A model generated the notes under the pieces. The model was not told the origin of the DNA and searched no databases. It worked only from the letters and a program-made list of their open reading frames with translations. This document shows positions 1-7,921 of a stretch of 64,000 nucleotides of DNA, in pieces. Source of the DNA: Cyanobacteriota bacterium (GTDB taxonomy: Bacteria > Acidobacteriota > Vicinamibacteria > Vicinamibacterales > UBA2999); contig JAIEMQ010000015.1 in NCBI GenBank assembly GCA_019752015.1, positions 1 through 64,000 of the forward strand, given 5' to 3'. Made by a program: the position numbers and the translations under genes. How positions within the stretch are numbered: position 1 is the stretch's first letter; each line of letters begins with the position of its first letter.

Positions 1-88
1 TCGGCGTCGCTTGCGCCGTCCACGCCCTTGGTCGCAGGCGCCGCTCGATGCGCCGTTTGCGCCGCGCCACCTTTTGATGTCTACTCAT
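1..88 (-). CDS. partial small basic protein running off the left edge
   Basis: The frame opens with an ATG at 88 behind a weak GAGTGAAG ribosome site and reads MSRHQKVARRKRRIERRL and onward to the window edge. An in-frame ATG at 115 is an alternative start. It lies on the same strand as the leftward accessory operon. The visible 29 residues are strongly basic and match no family I recognise. Because only the first part is visible, reality as a gene is uncertain. Confidence 0.35.
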   Translation of the reverse strand, partial: MSRHQKVARRKRRIERRLRPRAWTAQATP

Positions 89-266
89 CTTCACTCGAAA
101 TGCCCTCCGCCACATTGGCAGTGTCTGGTTTGCTCACCGCACTCTGCTATGAGGTACGGGCATTTCGAGCGTTTCGTTTACACGCCGAGCCGCAAACGCG
201 CTTGTACTGGGACTAGAGGGCCATCATCGAGTTCGAGATGAGAGCGCCGACAGAAGCAAAGGCGCC
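89..266. other. no supported gene
   Basis: Short frames exist on both strands but none has a convincing ribosome site or a protein-like composition. I treat this as spacer inside the accessory element. Confidence 0.4.
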
Positions 267-437
267 CTAGGCGGCGCGTCGCCACCGGTTCCGGACCGTG
301 TCCGCCCAACGGGCACGCTCGACGCCGACCCACCAACTACTCGTAAACGACACGCCGCGGCGCCGTGCTTCCGACGACAACGCCGAAGCTTGGCCCGGAG
401 CTTGGTTCATCCACGCTGCTCGCTTCTTGCTTTTCAC
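267..437 (-). CDS. small hypothetical protein of the accessory element
   Basis: A 56-residue frame starts with GTG at 437, seven bases after an AAAGG ribosome site; a GTG at 452 is an alternative. The product is basic, with a Trp-rich centre (FTSSWWVGVERARW) and a basic tail (VRNRWRRAA). No family is recognised. It continues the direction of the leftward operon after a gap of about 130 bases. The ribosome site and orientation support it; its size and lack of relatives keep confidence low. Confidence 0.35.
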   Translation of the reverse strand: MKSKKRAAWMNQAPGQASALSSEARRRGVSFTSSWWVGVERARWADTVRNRWRRAA

Positions 438-569
438 GTTGCGGCCTTTCACACGATTACGCGTAACCCGGCGCCGGGATCAGCCCCCGGCACCGGAATT
501 GACGCGATCCGCTCCCGGTCGCGGTCGAGGACTGCGCCCACCCACGCAGCGACGGGCGCCGCGACCGAG

Positions 570-938
570 TTAATCGCGCGCGCGGATTGCGCGCGAGGAT
601 TTGCCCGTCTCACCAAGAACGCGGTTCACTCGTCGCCGTCGAGGAAAGTCATCGAGCAAGAACGTAGCTGCCAACAGCAGCAGTTCGTCCGACCACACGT
701 CGGCGTCGAGTGCCGCATGCTGATCGAGCATCATCAAGGTCGCCGAGGCGACCACTGCACGGTTGCGCACGCGCACTTCGGCGTAGTTTTCGACGCCGGG
801 CAACGTTGCATCGATCGCGAGAGAAACGATCCGCGGCCTGAGCCGCGGCTTCTTGCGCGGTTCCGGCGGCCACCACTTCGCGATGGGAGGCGTCGGTAGC
901 GGCTGCTCGTTGTAAAAGCTGTGATAGTTCGACAGCAC
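570..938 (-). CDS. hypothetical protein of the accessory element
   Basis: A 122-residue frame starts with GTG at 938, directly after the stop of the upstream gene. The first 100 residues look protein-like, with a proline-rich N-terminus (LPTPPIAKWWPPEP) and a hydrophobic helix around residues 65-95. The tail is basic and low in complexity. No domain is recognised. Coupling to the upstream gene suggests co-translation. Function is unknown. Confidence 0.5.
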   Translation of the reverse strand: MLSNYHSFYNEQPLPTPPIAKWWPPEPRKKPRLRPRIVSLAIDATLPGVENYAEVRVRNRAVVASATLMMLDQHAALDADVWSDELLLLAATFLLDDFPRRRRVNRVLGETGKSSRAIRARD

Positions 939-939
939 G

Positions 940-1527
940 TTACGTCACCGAGGTCTCTGTCTGTTGCTCGACGTCGGGAACGCCGAACCGCCGGTCCCAG
1001 GAATCGAGCGCGTCGCGAAGCTGCCCAATCGCGACAGCGGCGGCAGCCTCGGCACGCTCTAGCGCCTCTTGACAGATCGTCAACGGCGACACGCGCACCG
1101 CGTGAGTGTTTTCGTACTCGATCACCGAGCCCGGCCGCTCACCAGCGAGCGTGCCGGTGACCCAGTCCTTGCCGTTCTCGTACATGCCGGCGAGGTCGTG
1201 AGCCTTTTGCCTCTCGTGTCCTCGGCTCTGCTCGCTGATCGCTTGCCAGTGCGCCGCCTTGGAGCGGAGCCACGCCGTCGCCGCGTCAGCCGTTGCGATG
1301 GTCGCCTGCGCAGTGGCACGCGCGTCGATCGCACTCGTCGCCGACTGCTCCGTGTTGGCGAATGCGTTGATGTGCGCTCTCACCATGTTCCTTTCAGCGA
1401 GGATCTTCCGCGCCTCACCGATGGTCCGCGCCGCGTCCGGGTCGAGAGAGCGGCGTTTGTGCTCGGCGACCGCGCGCGTCCGATCGAGGCGCGCGCGGTA
1501 CTCGGCATTGAATTCGGCGCTGGTCAT
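940..1527 (-). CDS. hypothetical Ala-rich helical protein
   Basis: A 195-residue product starts at the ATG at 1527 behind a TGGAGG ribosome site and overlaps the stop of the upstream gene (ATGA). The longer upstream open frame lacks a ribosome site and overlaps that gene heavily, so the internal ATG was chosen. The protein is rich in Ala, Arg and Glu and should be mostly helical. No catalytic motif is visible. It is one of a run of small overlapping genes typical of phage or integrative-element modules. Confidence 0.6.
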   Translation of the reverse strand: MTSAEFNAEYRARLDRTRAVAEHKRRSLDPDAARTIGEARKILAERNMVRAHINAFANTEQSATSAIDARATAQATIATADAATAWLRSKAAHWQAISEQSRGHERQKAHDLAGMYENGKDWVTGTLAGERPGSVIEYENTHAVRVSPLTICQEALERAEAAAAVAIGQLRDALDSWDRRFGVPDVEQQTETSVT

Positions 1528-1760
1528 GGCGCCTCCAGTGCGCGGCGTCGCTCGATCGCGGCGCTCCACGGTTTGGGAACCTCGGTGCCGACGTGCTCGA
1601 TCGGAACCGGGAGCCGGTTTGCCGCTCGAAGCGCGCCGGTCCACGATCGCGTCGGATCGCGTTGCGCCTGATGCGCCGCGGCGACGGTGCGCGGCACTCC
1701 GAGGCGCGCGCGCTCGGCGGCCATGATCTCGAATACGTGATTCCACTCTGCGTTAGTCAT
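1524..1760 (-). CDS. small hypothetical protein
   Basis: A 78-residue product begins at the ATG at 1760 after a strong GGAGGTGAG ribosome site. A GTG sits one codon upstream. It starts MTNAEWNHVFEIM, similar in style to the MTSAEFNAEYRAR start of the next gene, so the two may be distant paralogues; that is inference from a few residues. It overlaps the following gene by four bases. Function is unknown. Confidence 0.6.
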   Translation of the reverse strand: MTNAEWNHVFEIMAAERARLGVPRTVAAAHQAQRDPTRSWTGALRAANRLPVPIEHVGTEVPKPWSAAIERRRALEAP

Positions 1761-1808
1761 CACTCACCTCCGATGAAGATCGTTCCTATTCAAAACGGAA
1801 TGTCGTCG

Positions 1809-2141
1809 TCAACGACGACGGTCATGTGCCGCTGCAGCAGGCGCTCGCGAACGATCCGTACTTGTCTCATCTCTGCCCGCGCAATCGATCGGGCCGTTCG
1901 CTCGCTCGCTCGCTCGTCTGAGCGCGCCCGCTGCGACCTCGATCGCGTCGCGCTTCGTTGGCGCCTCGACTTTCAGCACCGGTATCAGGGCGCCATGCCG
2001 CGGCACGATCAAGACCTGCCACGACGTCCCGCCGATCCCGAACACCCGGTATTCGCGCCGCACAATGAACCCGTCCTCGACGAGGTCGGCGTCCGCGACG
2101 CGTTCGGGGAACTCGATCAACTGCTGCTCCTGCTGCTTCAT
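1809..2141 (-). CDS. small hypothetical protein
   Basis: A 110-residue product starts at the ATG at 2141, seven bases after an AGGAG ribosome site (about 2148-2154), just past the stop of the upstream gene. The longer frame extending to 2246 would run inside that gene and was rejected. The first 80 residues resemble a small alpha/beta fold (DGFIVRREYRVFGIGGTSW); the tail is low in complexity. No family is recognised. Confidence 0.55.
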   Translation of the reverse strand: MKQQEQQLIEFPERVADADLVEDGFIVRREYRVFGIGGTSWQVLIVPRHGALIPVLKVEAPTKRDAIEVAAGALRRASERANGPIDCAGRDETSTDRSRAPAAAAHDRRR

Positions 2142-2158
2142 CTCTGCTGCTCCTTTGG

Positions 2159-3070
2159 TCACAAAAAGACGACGTCGTCGGCATCGGCATTTGGATCGGC
2201 GCGGCGGAGTCGAGGAAGGCCCTCGACGTTCGGCGTCGACGTCCATGGCGTGATTGCCGTCGCATCACCATCCGGTCGAACCGTGGCGTCCTTCATGGCG
2301 AGTGCAGTTCGCATCACACCGGCGACCGCCGGATCCGCATCGAGCATGACGACAAACAACTTTGTGATTTCTTCCGGATGCCGGGCGCATAGCTGCGCGA
2401 GTCCGTCCCAGCGTTCCGATCTCGATCGCGGTTCGAGCTCGCGGAGCTCCACGTCGAGCACTTTCAAGCGTTCGAGCATGCCGAGGAGGGCTTGCACTTC
2501 GCGCTGGCTAAGGGTGTCGACGCCCTCGTAGAGCTTCATCGCCCGCCGAATGAGTCCGGCGAAGATCTTGCGGATCAACTTCCATCGCATCGAGGCGATG
2601 CCGGCCGCGTGCTCGTCGTCGAGATCGGCGACGGCATCGCGTTCGGTCTCCCGCGTGGAATAGCGCCCGTGCTTCGTCGACAGTTCGTGGCCGAGCCCGG
2701 CGTAGGGATGCTCGTTGGCGCAGCGGCGGTGCGCCTTCTCCGGGTCAGGATGCGGAGGCGCGCCGCACTTACACATCGGGTGCCCGGCTGTACACCGCGA
2801 CGGCTCGGCGGGGTCTCGACCGGCGCCGCAGAGGACGCCTTCGACCTGGAGCCGACAACCCGGTTGCGCGCCTGCCACGGGACCGCCATCAGCGTCGAAG
2901 GCTTCATCGCCCGTCGGATCGATCGCCTCATCGATCGCGCGAATCACAGGCTGCGGAACGGCTCCGTTCGCCTCCGTCGCGTCACCGTGGGCGCGAAACG
3001 GTGTCTCGGTAACTTCGGGGGACTGCGGCGCCACGGCTTTGGAATCGGTTTCGGTCGAGTTACGGTCCAT
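2159..3070 (-). CDS. hypothetical protein with a Cys-rich stretch and a KHGRYS motif
   Basis: A 303-residue product. The N-terminal 60 residues are acidic and probably disordered. A Cys/His-rich segment at about 72-118 (CRLQVEGVLC, CTAGHPMCKCG, CANEH) may bind zinc. It is followed by KHGRYST at about 132-138. Similar HGRYS or HGLYS motifs occur in several phage and mobile-element proteins, including some annotated as small-terminase-like; I do not claim that function here. The rest is helical. It sits between two runs of overlapping genes in the leftward operon. Confidence 0.6.
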   Translation of the reverse strand: MDRNSTETDSKAVAPQSPEVTETPFRAHGDATEANGAVPQPVIRAIDEAIDPTGDEAFDADGGPVAGAQPGCRLQVEGVLCGAGRDPAEPSRCTAGHPMCKCGAPPHPDPEKAHRRCANEHPYAGLGHELSTKHGRYSTRETERDAVADLDDEHAAGIASMRWKLIRKIFAGLIRRAMKLYEGVDTLSQREVQALLGMLERLKVLDVELRELEPRSRSERWDGLAQLCARHPEEITKLFVVMLDADPAVAGVMRTALAMKDATVRPDGDATAITPWTSTPNVEGLPRLRRADPNADADDVVFL

Positions 3071-3080
3071 TTGATTCCTC

Positions 3081-3329
3081 TCAATTGCCGAGGGAAAACA
3101 GCGACAAATCGGGCTCGGAGGTTCGGGTAACCGCTTCGCTCACGCGCTCGACGGCGTTCGGGGTCTCGCGCCGATCGGCCTTCACCGTTTTCGCGTTGAG
3201 CAGTTGCGGCTGTTGCTCGACGTGTCGCGCTCGTTTTTCCTTCCGAGCGCAACTCGGCCGACAGTGCGCGGTCGCGCTGGCTGTCGGTCGAAACCAACGC
3301 CCACACGAACGGCATCGAACGGCGCTCAT
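3081..3329 (-). CDS. small zinc-ribbon protein
   Basis: An 82-residue product with an N-terminal zinc-finger motif: CRSCGRWFRP, eleven residues, then CRPSC, so a CxxC-x13-CxxxC arrangement. The remainder is charged. It overlaps the upstream gene by four bases (ATGA), showing translational coupling. The role is unknown; nucleic-acid binding is plausible for a zinc ribbon in an integrative element. Confidence 0.65.
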   Translation of the reverse strand: MSAVRCRSCGRWFRPTASATAHCRPSCARKEKRARHVEQQPQLLNAKTVKADRRETPNAVERVSEAVTRTSEPDLSLFSLGN

Positions 3330-3589
3330 CTGCCAGGCACCTCGCCGCGCATCGCTGCCAACCGAGCTCGGCTATCCGGTGAGAGGCAGTCGGAGCAGAC
3401 GGCACCGACGATCTCCGTGCCGACCTTGAGCACCGGCGCCGGAGCGCCGCGCTTGATGACGAACGTCTCGTCACACGATAGACATCGGGTCCCGGCCTTC
3501 CAATCGAAGAGTCGATCCGCCTGAATCGACGCCACGAACACGAACGTCGAGGCGCCGCAGGCGAGCCCGCCATCTTTGCGCTTACTCAT
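3326..3589 (-). CDS. small protein with two CxxC motifs
   Basis: An 87-residue product with CLSC at about residues 36-39 and CSDC at about 65-68, a likely zinc-binding knuckle pair. It overlaps the stop of the upstream replication-like gene by eight bases and the next gene by four. The two neighbouring zinc-knuckle genes may act together; that is inference from adjacency. Function is unknown. Confidence 0.6.
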   Translation of the reverse strand: MSKRKDGGLACGASTFVFVASIQADRLFDWKAGTRCLSCDETFVIKRGAPAPVLKVGTEIVGAVCSDCLSPDSRARLAAMRGEVPGR

Positions 3590-4235
3590 CTATCTCTCCC
3601 CTGTCTCCTGCTTCTTGGGCTAGGGCCGCTTTGGCCGCTTTGATGCGGGCGGCGTGCTGCTCGTCCAGCATCCGGCGGTATTGCCGAAGGCTCATGCCAG
3701 CGCGCGCGCTGGCGTGAGTCACAGACGCCTTGCGCGGCTGTGACTTATTGGCGTTCTCGGTGGCGTTCGTACGTACCTGGTGTTCTGTAATGGAGTTATG
3801 TGGGGCTGAATGGCCCCACCCGGGAGCGGCCGAACTGTTACTCCAAACCGCTTCGCGATGGAGCCGTTTGGCCGTCCGCGGCGTCGCAGTCTGGCCCTTC
3901 CCGAGCAGCGCAAGGTCGAGCTGAAAGTGGCAGGCGTGACGCCGGGGAATGCAATCGCATGGCGTTCGCGCGGCCAAGCCCTTCTGGCGCAACTTCCGGA
4001 ACGTGCGCTCGAAAGACCGGCGACCGTTTCCAATCAGTTCGCCGGACTCGTTCATCGACCAGCAGTACCCCATTCCGTGCGCCAAATCGGCAACGCCGAC
4101 AAAGGTCATCCCGGTCCTGTTTGCGAAGCTCGCGATCACCAATAACAAATGACGCGGCGCTCCCGCAGGAAGCACATCGAAGCTCAGGTCGCGCGCCATG
4201 TTCAAGACGTCCGGCCAAGTCACGCGCTGGCTCAC
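3582..4235 (-). CDS. helix-turn-helix protein, probably element replication-related
   Basis: A 217-residue protein. Residues 1-110 resemble the winged-helix domain of phage and plasmid replication or DnaD-like proteins: an opening VLNMARDL and APRHLLLVIASFAN helix, a recognition region around FVGVADLAHGMG and RSFERTFRKLRQKGLA, then CDCIPRRHACHFQLDLALLG. The middle is a flexible linker and the C-terminus is a charged helix. It starts inside the stop of the upstream helix-turn-helix gene (ATGA). Family assignment is by fold pattern only, so the replication role is tentative. Confidence 0.6.
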   Translation of the reverse strand: MSQRVTWPDVLNMARDLSFDVLPAGAPRHLLLVIASFANRTGMTFVGVADLAHGMGYCWSMNESGELIGNGRRSFERTFRKLRQKGLAARTPCDCIPRRHACHFQLDLALLGKGQTATPRTAKRLHREAVWSNSSAAPGWGHSAPHNSITEHQVRTNATENANKSQPRKASVTHASARAGMSLRQYRRMLDEQHAARIKAAKAALAQEAGDRGEIDE

Positions 4236-4591
4236 TTCCGCGATTCCGATCGTTTTACAGACGTTTCGTTAATCGTTAACGTCCGTTCTGCGTCGTCATC
4301 CTCGGCCTTTTGTTGCCACCTGACGACGGCCGCTCGGCTCAGCGCCTTGTTCGGCTCGGGAGCCGTGTCCCTGTGCTTGCGTACGAATTCATCGAGGTCA
4401 GCGACTGAGATCAAGATCCGACGGGACGGCTCTCCCGGGCGCCGTGTCGATGGGTATCGCACGCACGGCAACGCCCCCGAGGCGATCCACGATCGGACGT
4501 CCGATTCATTGGCGCCGATCATCTCGGCGGCGCGCGGCACGTCGACGGCCAGAGTCGGCGCCGCCGCGACGGGAATGGGCTCGTGAGACAT
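4232..4591 (-). CDS. excisionase- or MerR-like DNA-binding protein
   Basis: A 119-residue protein starting at the ATG at 4591, which overlaps the upstream stop as TGATG; a GTG one codon earlier is possible. Residues 15-70 (VDVPRAAEMIGANESDVRSWIASGALPC, then RRILISVADLDEFV) follow the helix-turn-helix plus wing pattern of excisionase/HTH_17 proteins. In an integrative element such a protein is usually the excisionase or the regulator of the early operon. It is divergent from the integrase operon, consistent with directionality control. Confidence 0.7.
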   Translation of the reverse strand: MSHEPIPVAAAPTLAVDVPRAAEMIGANESDVRSWIASGALPCVRYPSTRRPGEPSRRILISVADLDEFVRKHRDTAPEPNKALSRAAVVRWQQKAEDDDAERTLTINETSVKRSESRK

Positions 4592-4746
4592 CACTTCGCC
4601 TGTTTCGAGAGGGCCGCATCGAGCAAGCGGCGAATGTAAGCGCCGAGCGTTCGGTCGTCGTCACGCGCTGCGCGTCGTAGCCGTGCGCTCAAGTCCTCCG
4701 GCAATCTGAGACCAATGAAGACCGGGTATTTGGGCTTGCCTTTCAT
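4591..4746 (-). CDS. ribbon-helix-helix (CopG/Arc-like) small regulator
   Basis: A 51-residue protein starting MKGKPKYPVFIGLRLPEDL and continuing with an arginine-rich amphipathic helix ending LLDAALSKQAK. A short beta strand with alternating hydrophobics (VFIGLRLP) followed by two helices is the ribbon-helix-helix signature. It is first in the leftward operon and ends in a TGATG overlap with the next gene. It probably represses the divergent promoter region between 4747 and 4804. No partner toxin is visible. Confidence 0.7.
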   Translation of the reverse strand: MKGKPKYPVFIGLRLPEDLSARLRRAARDDDRTLGAYIRRLLDAALSKQAK

Positions 4747-4768
4747 AGCAGCAAGCATCCCACTCGCG

Positions 4769-4801
4769 TAACGTCACGTAAACCGAGTATTATTCACGTT
4801 A
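4769..4801. promoter_or_regulatory. divergent operator/promoter of the accessory element
   Basis: The 58-base gap between the divergent operons contains the inverted pair TAACGT (4769-4774) and ACGTTA (4796-4801), a further ACGT core, and a TATTAT box at 4789-4794. This is the only regulatory space between the leftward regulators and the rightward integrase operon, so it is the likely binding site of the ribbon-helix-helix or excisionase-like protein. The binding role is inferred. Confidence 0.45.
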
Positions 4802-4804
4802 ATT

Positions 4805-5425
4805 ATGACGAAACTCGTTACGGCATCAGCGTCGGCAACCTCCGCAGCGGACGCGGTCCGTGTCCTTCTTCCGTGGGCAAACGGCGAAGCCTTGCACCCC
4901 GCCGAAGTGCGAGGACGCATCATGCGCTTCTTGACGACTCCAATCGAGGAGGGGGATCTGGTAGTAGGGCTGACTGCCGACGAGGGAGAGCGGCTCGCCG
5001 CGGGCGTCATATCTGACGCGCGACTCCGTCGCCTGCATCAGGAGTTCCAAGAGTTGCTCGCGGACGCGTCCGCAACGCAATCCCGGAAGTGGCCGAAGAA
5101 ATTGTGGCGGTTCCCCACGCTTAGCTACGGGCGCGTGATCGTTACGCACGATCGCAAGGACGTCTTCGTCAATTGGATCTCCGGCGAGCTTCGAGACCTT
5201 CTGCTCTATACGACGTGGCATCTGCTCACGAAGGCGAAGCCGGTGGCGCTGGCGCGTTGTTCAGCGCCGGCGCCGGGAGACTGGTCGAAGACCTGCGGAA
5301 ATTGGCTCGTCAAGCAGGGGGGTCGACGCGGCCCTTCGGCGACCCGCTGTTCTGCTACCTGTCGACAGCGGGTCAACCGTAAGAAAAAGGCCGACGACGT
5401 CAAAGCAAATCGAAGGAGGGCGTGA
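4805..5425 (+). CDS. CGNR-like zinc-finger protein
   Basis: A 206-residue protein. The N-terminal 150 residues are of unknown fold. The C-terminus has TCGNWLVKQGGRR followed by TRCSATCRQRVNRKKK, which fits the CGNR-type zinc finger (CGN plus a CxxxC knuckle in a basic context). It is first in the rightward operon and overlaps the integrase by TGATG. A DNA-binding role in element control is plausible. The start ATG at 4805 is close behind the TATTAT box, so the transcript may have little or no leader. Confidence 0.6.
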   Translation: MTKLVTASASATSAADAVRVLLPWANGEALHPAEVRGRIMRFLTTPIEEGDLVVGLTADEGERLAAGVISDARLRRLHQEFQELLADASATQSRKWPKKLWRFPTLSYGRVIVTHDRKDVFVNWISGELRDLLLYTTWHLLTKAKPVALARCSAPAPGDWSKTCGNWLVKQGGRRGPSATRCSATCRQRVNRKKKADDVKANRRRA

Positions 5426-6558
5426 TGGGTTGCGTGTATCGACCGAAGGACCGAGACATTTGGTGGATCAAGTATCGCCGCGCGGGCAAGGCGTACTACG
5501 AGAGTTCCGAGAGCACGAGGAAGGGCGACGCGATCGAACTCCTCAAGAAGCGGGAGGGCGACATCGCGCACGGCAAGCCAGTGACCTCGAAGATGGGTCG
5601 AATCCAGTTCGAGGAGGCAGCCGACGACCTATTGAACGATTACCGCATCAACAACAAGCGGTCGATCGCGGTGGTCCAGCGGAGAGTCGAGAAACATCTC
5701 GCGCCCTACTTCTGCGGATGTCGAATGGCGAACGTCACGACCGCGGACGTCCGCGCGTTCGTCGCGCACCGTCAGAAACAAGGCGTCGTTGCAGTGAAGG
5801 GCAAGCGAAAGGGCGAACGGATCGGCGACGTTTCCGCCGCCGAAATCAATCGCGAGCTCGCGCTACTGAAACGCATGTTCACGCTGGCGCTTCAAGCCGG
5901 GAAACTGCTTCACCGACCGCACATTCCACTCCTTGCCGAGCATAACGTTCGGGTAGGTTTCTTCGAACACGCTCAGCTCGAAGCAACACTGGCGCGTTTG
6001 CCCGAGGAGATTCAGCCGGTCATCCGGTTCGCAGCAATCACTGGTTGGCGAATTGATTCGGAGGTCTTGCGGCTCGAATGGCGCAACGTAGACTTCGGGG
6101 TCGGCGAAGTCCGACTCGACAGGGGCACGACGAAGAACGGCGAGGGCCGGACGTTCCCATTCACCGCGGAGTTGCGCGCGCTCCTTGAGGAACAGGATGC
6201 TGAGCGCGAACGCCTGAAGAAGGCCGGTCACATCATCGCGCGGGTTTTCTTCCGGATGGTCGCTGAGGGACGCGGAGGTGAGAAGAAGCCGCGCCCGATC
6301 ACCAGCTTCGGCAAGGCGTGGAAGACCGCATGTCGAGCGGCCGGTTGTCCTGGCCGCATCCCTCACGACCTCCGGCGCACGGCGATCCGCAATCTCGTTC
6401 GCGCGGGCATCTCAGAGCGCGTGGCGATGGAACTATCAGGCCACAAGACACCGAGCGTCTTCGCGCGCTACGACATCACGTCGGCGTCGGATCTCCAGGA
6501 TGCCGCGCGCAAGCTCGACGCTACGCGGACATCACGGCCCGCCACCAGAGGCGCGTGA
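5425..6558 (+). CDS. int: tyrosine site-specific integrase
   Basis: A 377-residue tyrosine recombinase that would integrate and excise the element by strand exchange at an attachment site. The N-terminus is an arm-type-binding domain (DRDIWWIKYRRAGKAYY) followed by a core-binding SAM-like domain. The catalytic residues are visible: Arg209 (GWRIDSEVLRL), His314 and Arg317 (HDLRR), His340 (SGHKTP) and Tyr349 (ARYDI). The start is the ATG at 5425, which overlaps the previous stop as TGATG; a GTG lies one codon earlier. The frame looks intact. A tRNA-Cys gene whose 3' end faces the element lies 2.9 kb downstream. Confidence 0.93.
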   Translation: MGCVYRPKDRDIWWIKYRRAGKAYYESSESTRKGDAIELLKKREGDIAHGKPVTSKMGRIQFEEAADDLLNDYRINNKRSIAVVQRRVEKHLAPYFCGCRMANVTTADVRAFVAHRQKQGVVAVKGKRKGERIGDVSAAEINRELALLKRMFTLALQAGKLLHRPHIPLLAEHNVRVGFFEHAQLEATLARLPEEIQPVIRFAAITGWRIDSEVLRLEWRNVDFGVGEVRLDRGTTKNGEGRTFPFTAELRALLEEQDAERERLKKAGHIIARVFFRMVAEGRGGEKKPRPITSFGKAWKTACRAAGCPGRIPHDLRRTAIRNLVRAGISERVAMELSGHKTPSVFARYDITSASDLQDAARKLDATRTSRPATRGA

Positions 6559-6686
6559 CCTCACCCGACACGGTCCGCTATTACCTTCTACATTCCGGGT
6601 GCGGCTGACCTCCTTTGGTCGGTCGCCCTATCGTCTTGTGGTGCAGTCTGACGGTAGAACAATCCATGGTAATTTGGGAGGTCCAG

Positions 6687-7511
6687 ATGGGCGTTGTACG
6701 TGCCTTTCGTCCGGCAGAATCCATAGCAGTCGAACCGGTTCGTCCTCCCCTCAAGTGGGCGGGCGGCAAGCGGTGGCAGGTGCCGGAGCTCCTACCGCTG
6801 TGGCGCAATCGGCAGCACATGCGATTGGTAGAGCCGTTCTGCGGCGGCCTCGCGGTCGCGACCGGCCTGAATCCCGCACGTGCGCTGCTGAACGACGTGA
6901 ACCCCCACGTCATCAACTTCTACCAGCACCTGAAGTCGGGGCTGAGCATCTCGTTCGAGATGAAGAACGCGGAGAAGCACTACTACGCCGAGCGCGATCG
7001 GTTCAATGAACTGCTCGCCACTGGCAAGGGCCACTCGGCCGATGCCGCGGGCCTGTTCTACTACCTCAATCGCACCGGCTACAACGGCCTGTGTCGCTTC
7101 AACAGCAAGGGCGGCTTCAACGTCCCGTTCGGCTCGTACAAGACCATCAACTACAAGACGGACTTCGCCGACTATCGCGATGCGTTCAAGGGCTGGATGT
7201 TCACGTGCATGGACTTCGAGCGGCTCGAACTTGAATCGACCGATTTCGTTTATGCCGACCCGCCGTACGACGTCGAATTCACGCAGTACTCGAAGGGCGG
7301 CTTCGGATGGGAGGAGCAGGAACGCGCGGCCGAATGGCTGTCGAAGCATCGCGGTCCTGTCGTTCTCTCGAATCAGGCAACTCCGCGGATCGTTAAGCTG
7401 TATCGCTCGCTGAACTTCAGCCTGCGCTTCCTCGAAGCGCCGCGCCGCATCAGCTGCACCGGCGACCGCACTCCCGCGCCTGAAGTCTTGGCGACACGCA
7501 ATCTGAAATGA
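6687..7511 (+). CDS. Dam-type DNA adenine N6-methyltransferase
   Basis: A 274-residue D12-class adenine methylase. The AdoMet motif is PPLKWAGGKRW (residues 20-30) with VEPFCGGLAV (48-57), and the catalytic DPPY begins at Asp191 (YADPPYDVEF). These are hallmarks of Dam/DpnM enzymes, most of which methylate GATC; the target here is inferred. The ATG at 6687 follows a GGGAGG ribosome site at 6676-6681; the longer frame upstream lacks one. It overlaps the nuclease-like gene by ATGA, forming a candidate restriction-modification cassette inside the element. Confidence 0.88.
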   Translation: MGVVRAFRPAESIAVEPVRPPLKWAGGKRWQVPELLPLWRNRQHMRLVEPFCGGLAVATGLNPARALLNDVNPHVINFYQHLKSGLSISFEMKNAEKHYYAERDRFNELLATGKGHSADAAGLFYYLNRTGYNGLCRFNSKGGFNVPFGSYKTINYKTDFADYRDAFKGWMFTCMDFERLELESTDFVYADPPYDVEFTQYSKGGFGWEEQERAAEWLSKHRGPVVLSNQATPRIVKLYRSLNFSLRFLEAPRRISCTGDRTPAPEVLATRNLK

Positions 7512-7921
7512 CCCCGCGCAACACCCGCACCGGCGGCGTGTTGGAAGCGATGGTCCTACCCGCGCTCACGCGCGGCGGTTACAAGCAATCTGTACAGGTC
7601 AAGATCGGCAATCGCCTCGGGTGCGGCGTCCACTTCGTGGACGTCGTCGCCGAGAAGGCCGGCCGCAAGATCCTCATCTCAATGAAATGGCAACAGGTCT
7701 CCGGCACCGCCGAGCAGAAGGTCCCCTTCGAGGTGATCTGCTTGATGGAAGCCGTGGAGTCGGGCGCCGGTGAAAAGGCGTACATGGTTCTCGGCGGCGA
7801 AGGCTGGACGTTGCGCGATCTCTACGTCGGCGGCGGTCTTCGAAAATTCCTCGATCACGCGGACGTCGAGATCCTGACGCTCGAAGCGTTCGTCGCGAAA
7901 GCCAACAACGGAAAACTGTGA
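7508..7921 (+). CDS. PD-(D/E)XK-like nuclease, candidate restriction partner of the methylase
   Basis: A 137-residue protein whose core follows a PD-(D/E)XK layout: an N-terminal helix with Glu13, Asp45 in HFVDVVAEKAG, then a strand ending ILISMKWQQ with Lys60. The position normally holding Asp or Glu before the lysine is Ser58 (SxK rather than ExK). Downstream VSGTAEQKVPFEVICLMEA is helical. Co-translation with the Dam-type methylase (ATGA) and the next gene (TGATG) suggests a restriction role. Whether the SxK site is active cannot be seen. Confidence 0.65.
   Translation: MTPRNTRTGGVLEAMVLPALTRGGYKQSVQVKIGNRLGCGVHFVDVVAEKAGRKILISMKWQQVSGTAEQKVPFEVICLMEAVESGAGEKAYMVLGGEGWTLRDLYVGGGLRKFLDHADVEILTLEAFVAKANNGKL

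Noticed and set aside
11-241. 76-codon plus-strand frame at the left edge
   Set aside because: No ribosome site, biased composition, and it opposes a more plausible minus-strand partial gene.
940-1746. 268-codon version of the Ala-rich gene
   Set aside because: The extension lies inside the upstream gene and lacks a ribosome site; the ATG at 1527 has TGGAGG.
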